From NCBI GenBank assembly GCA_035504415.1, contig DATJRY010000011.1, positions 1 to 64,000 of the forward strand: 64,000 nucleotides of DNA, given 5' to 3'. The notes beneath the pieces are model-generated. The model ran no database searches. It saw only the letters and a program-made list of their open reading frames with translations, and was not told where the DNA came from. Shown piece after piece: positions 60,448 to 64,000 of the stretch (its first letter is position 1; every line of letters starts with the position of its first letter). This stretch comes from Candidatus Sulfotelmatobacter sp. (GTDB lineage Bacteria > Vulcanimicrobiota > Vulcanimicrobiia > Vulcanimicrobiales > Vulcanimicrobiaceae). The position numbers and the translations under genes are program-made.

Positions 60448-60710
60448 CCGCGGGCGAGCAGCGGCATGCGCGCCACGACCTCGTTGAACAGCTGCGCGCA
60501 CAGCCCGAGCCCGAAGCGTCCGAACAGCGCCAGCACGACGCCGACCGCGACGACCTTCGGCAGCAGCGTCAGCGTCTGTTCCTGAACCTGCGTCGCCGCC
60601 TGCAGCACCGCGACCGTCGCGCCGACGGCGGTCGCGGTGACGAGCACCGGCAAGACCAGCAGCGCCGTCACCACCAGCGCGTCCCGCAAGAGCGCATCGA
60701 ACGTCTCCAC
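60444..60710 (-). CDS. fliQ: flagellar / type III export protein FliQ
   Basis: 88 residues from GTG 60710: two membrane helices (LVVTALLVLPVLVTATAVGA; VVAVGVVLALFGRFGLGLCA) with LQAATQVQEQTLTLLPKVVA between them, the FliQ signature. Correct family length. It lies directly upstream of fliR with an overlapping stop. metF separates it from fliP. Confidence 0.92.
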   Translation of the reverse strand: METFDALLRDALVVTALLVLPVLVTATAVGATVAVLQAATQVQEQTLTLLPKVVAVGVVLALFGRFGLGLCAQLFNEVVARMPLLARG

Positions 60711-60770
60711 GCGACGCAGACTACACGCGCGATGTTACCGCCGCGTGTCCGCGGTGCTACGGCGCTACGG

Positions 60771-61649
60771 TCACCAGGCGCGCCGAGCGGCGAGGACCGC
60801 CGAGACGACGGCGCGCGTCGCGGGCGAGCGGTTGAGCGTGTAGAAGTGCGCGCCGGGGGCGCCGCGCGCCAGCAGATCGGCGACTTGCAGCGTCGCGTAC
60901 GCGACGCCGAGGTCGATGACGGCCTGCGGATCGTCGCGGCGCGCTTCCAGCTCGGCGCGCAGGCTGGGCGGGATCGTCGCGCCGCACTGCCGCGTGAAGC
61001 GGTCGATCTGATCGTAGTTGGTGATCGGCATGATTCCCGGTAGGATTGGGACGCGAATGCCCCACTGCCGCGCGCGCTCGACGAACTCGAAAAAGCGCGC
61101 GTTGTCGAAGAACAGCTGGGTGACCAGGAACTCGGCCCCGGCGCGCACCTTGGCCGAGAGCGCCGCCAGATCGGCGTCCAGGCTGGCGGCCTCGGGGTGC
61201 TTCTCCGGATAGCACGCGCCCCCGACGCACAGCGCGAACTCGGACTTCACCAGCGTCACCAGGTCCGCGCTGGTCCGCAGGCCGTTCTCGGCCGGCACGA
61301 AGGTCGTGCTGCCGCGCGGCGGATCGCCGCGCAGCGCGAGCACGTTCTCGATCCCCCCGCGACGCAGATCGCCCAGCACGCCCCGCAGCTCGTCGACCGA
61401 GGCCCCGACGCAGGTCAGGTGCGCCAAGACGTCCAGTCCGCTCTCGGCGCGCAGCCGTTTGGCCAGGTCGACGGTCCGCGCCCGGGTCGACCCGCCCGCC
61501 CCGTACGTGATGGAGACGAAGCCGGGGTCGAGCGGCCGCAGGGCCGCGATCGTCGCCGCCAGGGCGTCTTCGGCCGCGTCGTCCCGCGGCGGAAAGAACT
61601 CGAACGAGAAAAACGGCCGCCGGGTCCCCAGCTTCTCGGCTATGCGCAC
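60771..61649 (-). CDS. metF: methylenetetrahydrofolate reductase
   Basis: 292 residues from GTG 61649, giving RIAEKLGTRRPFFSFEFFPP at the front as in the family; TTG 61700 is an alternative. Other marks: GFVSITYGAGGSTRARTVDL, ENVLALRGDPPRG, and EFLVTQLFFDNARFFEFVER. It makes 5-methyl-THF for methionine synthesis. It sits between fliP and fliQ on the same strand, an unusual place for a folate enzyme. Confidence 0.93.
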   Translation of the reverse strand: MRIAEKLGTRRPFFSFEFFPPRDDAAEDALAATIAALRPLDPGFVSITYGAGGSTRARTVDLAKRLRAESGLDVLAHLTCVGASVDELRGVLGDLRRGGIENVLALRGDPPRGSTTFVPAENGLRTSADLVTLVKSEFALCVGGACYPEKHPEAASLDADLAALSAKVRAGAEFLVTQLFFDNARFFEFVERARQWGIRVPILPGIMPITNYDQIDRFTRQCGATIPPSLRAELEARRDDPQAVIDLGVAYATLQVADLLARGAPGAHFYTLNRSPATRAVVSAVLAARRAW

Positions 61650-61766
61650 GCCAGCGGGCGTTGTCCGTTCCGCCCAAGATTCCGGCACACCCGAGTCCAA
61701 CGAGTCGCATTCGACCCTTCGTGGACATTCAACGAAGCGCAGTTCGCCGTCCTCAGTCCGCCTCTG

Positions 61767-62426
61767 TCAGCGAAAGCTCTGGACGACGCCGGTGCAGACC
61801 AGCGCCCAGCCGTCGACCATCACGAACAGGAGCAGCTTGCAGGGCAGCGCGATCACCGGCGGGCTGAGCATCACCATGCCCAGGCCCATGAGAATCGCCG
61901 CGACGGCCAGGTCGATCGCGACGAACGGCAGATAGAGCGCGACGCCGATGGCGAACGCCGAGCGCAGCTCGCCCACGACGAACGCCGGGATGAGCACCGT
62001 CAGCGGCACGTTCGCGGCCGGGGTCGCGTGCGGTTGACGCGCCAGCTCGGCGAACACCGCCAGATCGCGCGATTTCGTTTGCCGCAGCATGAACGCGCGC
62101 AGCGGCGAGGAGGCACGCCCGAGGAACGCCGATTGCGTGAGACGACCGGCCGCGTACGGGCGGATCGCGTCGCGTTCGATCGCGCTGAAGGTCGGCGTCA
62201 TGATGACGCAGGTCAGCACCAGCGCCAGGCCGGTCAGCACGGTGTTGGGCGGCAGCGTCGCCGCGCCGAGCGCCGAACGCACGATGCCAAGCACGACGAC
62301 GATTCGCACGAACGAGGTCGAGAGCACCAGCACGAACGGCGCGACCGAGAGCAGCGTCAGCGCCGCGAGCACGTCGAGCGGCAACGTGCTGTGCGCGTGG
62401 TGCGCGATCTGCAAGACGGCGTCCAT
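61767..62426 (-). CDS. fliP: flagellar / type III export protein FliP
   Basis: 219 residues. VLAALTLLSVAPFVLVLSTS FVRIVVVL and the later NVPLTVLIPAFVVGELRSAF and LGMVMLSPPVIALPCKLLLF are FliP signatures. Four membrane helices. The front lacks the long signal peptide of E. coli FliP, like many relatives. It forms the pentameric core of the export gate with FliQ and FliR, encoded further along. Confidence 0.94.
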   Translation of the reverse strand: MDAVLQIAHHAHSTLPLDVLAALTLLSVAPFVLVLSTSFVRIVVVLGIVRSALGAATLPPNTVLTGLALVLTCVIMTPTFSAIERDAIRPYAAGRLTQSAFLGRASSPLRAFMLRQTKSRDLAVFAELARQPHATPAANVPLTVLIPAFVVGELRSAFAIGVALYLPFVAIDLAVAAILMGLGMVMLSPPVIALPCKLLLFVMVDGWALVCTGVVQSFR

Positions 62427-62482
62427 GTGCCGATCGTGCGCCGCCGACGCGAACGCGACGTGTCCGCCGCGTTACGACGCGG

Positions 62483-62887
62483 TTACCGATGCTTCTCCTT
62501 GGCGCCGTTCTGAACGGAGAGCTCCCAGCGGTACCCGTCGGGATCGTGGAACCACAAACCCAGGTGCGGCGAGCCGGGGCCTTCGGGGCCGATCTCGTCG
62601 CCGGGATCCTCGAGCTTCACGCCCCCTGCCCGAAGCGCGTCGAGCGCCGTGTGCAGCGCCGTCATGGTCGGCAGATGGAACGACATGTGACCGAACGTTC
62701 CGGGATGGGGGACGCCGCGGTGCAGCGCGATCGTGACGGCGTCGTTACTGATCGCCACGCCCTGGTCGAACCGGAAGATCTCCTCGAGGTCGAAATGCTC
62801 CGTCCACCACGCCGCGCTGGCGTCCGGATCGCGCACGGCCAACCCGAAGTGGCCGACCTGCCCCAGCTTCACTCGCATGCCGGGCAT
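62483..62887 (-). CDS. glyoxalase / VOC superfamily protein
   Basis: 134 residues. KLGQVGHFGLAVRDPDASAA WWTEHF is the first beta-alpha-beta unit and GLWFHDPDGYRWELSVQNG the ending typical of VOC metal-enzyme folds. Possible metal ligands are the first His, a central His (GHMSFH) and the late Glu (WEL). Substrate unknown. It lies between fliN and fliP on the same strand with no obvious link to motility. Confidence 0.85.
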   Translation of the reverse strand: MPGMRVKLGQVGHFGLAVRDPDASAAWWTEHFDLEEIFRFDQGVAISNDAVTIALHRGVPHPGTFGHMSFHLPTMTALHTALDALRAGGVKLEDPGDEIGPEGPGSPHLGLWFHDPDGYRWELSVQNGAKEKHR

Positions 62888-62908
62888 CGTACCCGAGGGG
62901 CTCGGGGC

Positions 62909-63166
62909 TTACGGTTTTTCGATCAGCTCGGTGACGCGGACGCCGAAGTTGTCGTCGATCGCCACGACCTCGCCGCGGGCGACGAGCCGGTCGTTGACCA
63001 GCAGGTCGACGGGTCCGCCGGCCAAGCGGTCGAGCTCGACGATCGAGCCCGTCCCCAGCTTGAGGATGTCCCGGACCAGCATCTTGCACGTGCCAAGCTC
63101 CGCCGTCACCTTCAGCGGCACGTTCATGAGGAGATCGAGATTCTTGGCGGACTCGGACATGATCAC
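62909..63166 (-). CDS. fliN: flagellar motor switch protein FliN (SpoA domain)
   Basis: 85 residues from GTG 63166, which overlaps the fliM stop; ATG 63160 is also possible. [40 protein letters not shown] and [14 protein letters not shown] form one SpoA domain, the C-ring subunit. It lacks a long N-terminal extension. It binds export and switch proteins at the base of the flagellum or injectisome. Confidence 0.93.
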   Translation of the reverse strand: MIMSESAKNLDLLMNVPLKVTAELGTCKMLVRDILKLGTGSIVELDRLAGGPVDLLVNDRLVARGEVVAIDDNFGVRVTELIEKP

Positions 63167-63957
63167 GAGGGGACTCCCGAAACGACGCTGTTGACGAGGA
63201 AAGCCGCACGCACCCCGAGGTTACCTGGCTCCCCGAAGGCGCAACGTCGCCCTTCGATGTTCAAGCATGCCGGAGCACCGACCTTGGTGTCCAGCTTCAC
63301 GATCGAACCCGGCCGAATCTTCACGAAGTCCGCCGCGTCCAACGACCCGCGCGCGAACTCGATCCGCGCTTCCACGGTCACCGAGGCGAGCGCGTCGGCG
63401 GTCAACGCGCCGCTCGGCCCGGGGTCGGGCAACTCGCGGACGATCCCGACCCCGAGGAGCAACGGGACCGGTGCCGCGACCCGGACGTCGACGTACGCGA
63501 CGCAGGCCGGGACCTCGTGCGCGGCGATCGCGCGCGGGGGGCCGACCCGCTCCGCACAGAGCGGCTCGCAGGCCGGCGCGCAGCGCCCGGCGATCCGTTC
63601 GAGCGCGTGCAGCTCGAGCGCCGAACAGGCCTCGTCCGGGGCCGCCTCGATCTCTCCGAAGGCGCGGCGAACCAGCCGACGCGCGTCACGCTGCGGCAAC
63701 ACCAGCACGACGTCGGTTTGGCGACCGCGCATGAGAAATAGACACGCCTCGCGCGCCAGCTGTGTCCAGGTCGCGGCGTCGAGCGCGGCCGGCTCGCCGA
63801 GCTCGAGCTCGCAGCGCTCACCGAACAGCTCGCGCAACGTCTCGCGCACGCCGTTGGCGACCAGGCACGCGGCTTCGAGCGGGATCGAGCAGCGGCGGAC
63901 GAAGCGCGCGCGGCGCACCCCGCGCGTCGGCGCGGTGAACGCCAGCTCGGCGATCAC
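63163..63957 (-). CDS. fliM: FliM-like motor switch / C-ring protein, short form
   Basis: 264 residues from GTG 63957, against about 330 in typical FliM. The last 70 residues are a SpoA domain ([23 protein letters not shown]...[13 protein letters not shown]). The middle corresponds to the FliM CheC-like part only loosely, with several cysteines. The N-terminal CheY-binding peptide of FliM (EI.sLL) is not present, so chemotactic switching may work differently, or this may be an SctQ-type protein. It overlaps the gene before and the gene after it by GTGA. Confidence 0.7.
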   Translation of the reverse strand: MIAELAFTAPTRGVRRARFVRRCSIPLEAACLVANGVRETLRELFGERCELELGEPAALDAATWTQLAREACLFLMRGRQTDVVLVLPQRDARRLVRRAFGEIEAAPDEACSALELHALERIAGRCAPACEPLCAERVGPPRAIAAHEVPACVAYVDVRVAAPVPLLLGVGIVRELPDPGPSGALTADALASVTVEARIEFARGSLDAADFVKIRPGSIVKLDTKVGAPACLNIEGRRCAFGEPGNLGVRAAFLVNSVVSGVPS

Positions 63958-64000
63958 TTGACCAGATCCAGCGTGGTCTTCTGCAGCCCGGCGCGCGTGC
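63954..64000 (-). CDS. C-terminal end of an unidentified gene (cut by window edge)
   Basis: The last 14 codons visible read [14 protein letters not shown] and TGA, the stop overlapping the GTG of fliM. The coupling shows it belongs to the flagellar operon, but the fragment is too short to name. Confidence 0.5.
   Translation of the reverse strand, partial: TRAGLQKTTLDLVK

Noticed and set aside
62427-62482. Terminator or promoter between the VOC gene and fliP
   Set aside because: The 56-base gap shows no clear hairpin or -35/-10 pair, so the genes are treated as one operon.
1-64000. CRISPR arrays, tRNA or rRNA genes, integrase and transposase genes
   Set aside because: Looked for regularly spaced repeats, cloverleaf-like segments with CCA-type ends and recombinase motifs on both strands. 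None could be supported.

Overview
The window is very GC-rich bacterial chromosome with dense coding and heavy use of GTG starts and GTGA/ATGA stop-start overlaps. Housekeeping genes (ssb, rpsF, relA-type RSH, apt, secD, secF, a Fur-family regulator, metF, flagellar/type III export genes) fix it as a bacterium that exports proteins, remodels its envelope and probably makes a flagellum. No 16S rRNA is present. The family content would fit a deep-branching soil lineage such as Candidatus Eremiobacterota, but that is an inference from general resemblance only.

Layout. 1-1541: start of a short-chain dehydrogenase with a divergent TetR regulator, a hydrolase remnant and an orphan DUF2442 protein. 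1542-14055: accessory region, almost entirely minus strand. It holds a secreted galactose-oxidase-like copper radical oxidase, two lipoproteins, a multi-winged-helix protein with two frameshifts, an AIPR-like abortive-infection protein and several unknown genes, one with a poly-C frameshift. Three decayed composite repeats sit at about 1636-1910, 4570-5108 and 13667-14040; each pairs an orphan 3' fragment of the winged-helix gene with a repeated 'ATTCATGGTGAAA' element that, in two copies, carries a terminator. The last copy abuts the 3' end of ssb.

14056-30991: core and envelope genes. ssb and rpsF share an operon. A circularly permuted ATP-grasp / alpha-E / transglutaminase operon follows. 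Next comes an envelope-polysaccharide cluster: phosphoesterase, two polysaccharide deacetylases, two tandem phosphodiester-glycosidase-domain proteins and an LprI-like protein. A TonB-C protein, the bifunctional RelA/SpoT homologue and apt close this part. 31070-38962: a TonB-like proline-rich protein, three glycosyltransferase genes plus a fourth on the opposite strand side of an FkbM methyltransferase, small lipoproteins and an LpqC-type esterase. These look like surface glycan synthesis and modification.

39106-54307: secD-secF followed directly by a HIRAN-RecQ helicase, a divergent Fur-family gene, an MFS permease coupled to a Cas4-like nuclease/RNase H/helicase fusion (TM0106 family), and a four-gene TelA / tandem YbjQ-like operon. 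54442-56111: a two-gene unit that looks like a peptide-modification system, a DUF1843 'GDL' peptide overlapping a radical SAM/SPASM maturase. 56280-64000: on the minus strand, fliM-fliN-(VOC)-fliP-(metF)-fliQ-fliR-flhB-flhA and a STAS protein, i.e. the export gate and switch genes with two apparently unrelated metabolic genes inserted among them.

The strongest leads are the DUF1843/radical SAM pair, the three-copy composite repeat made from gene ends, the bacterial copper radical oxidase with all five expected ligand positions, and the AIPR-containing island.
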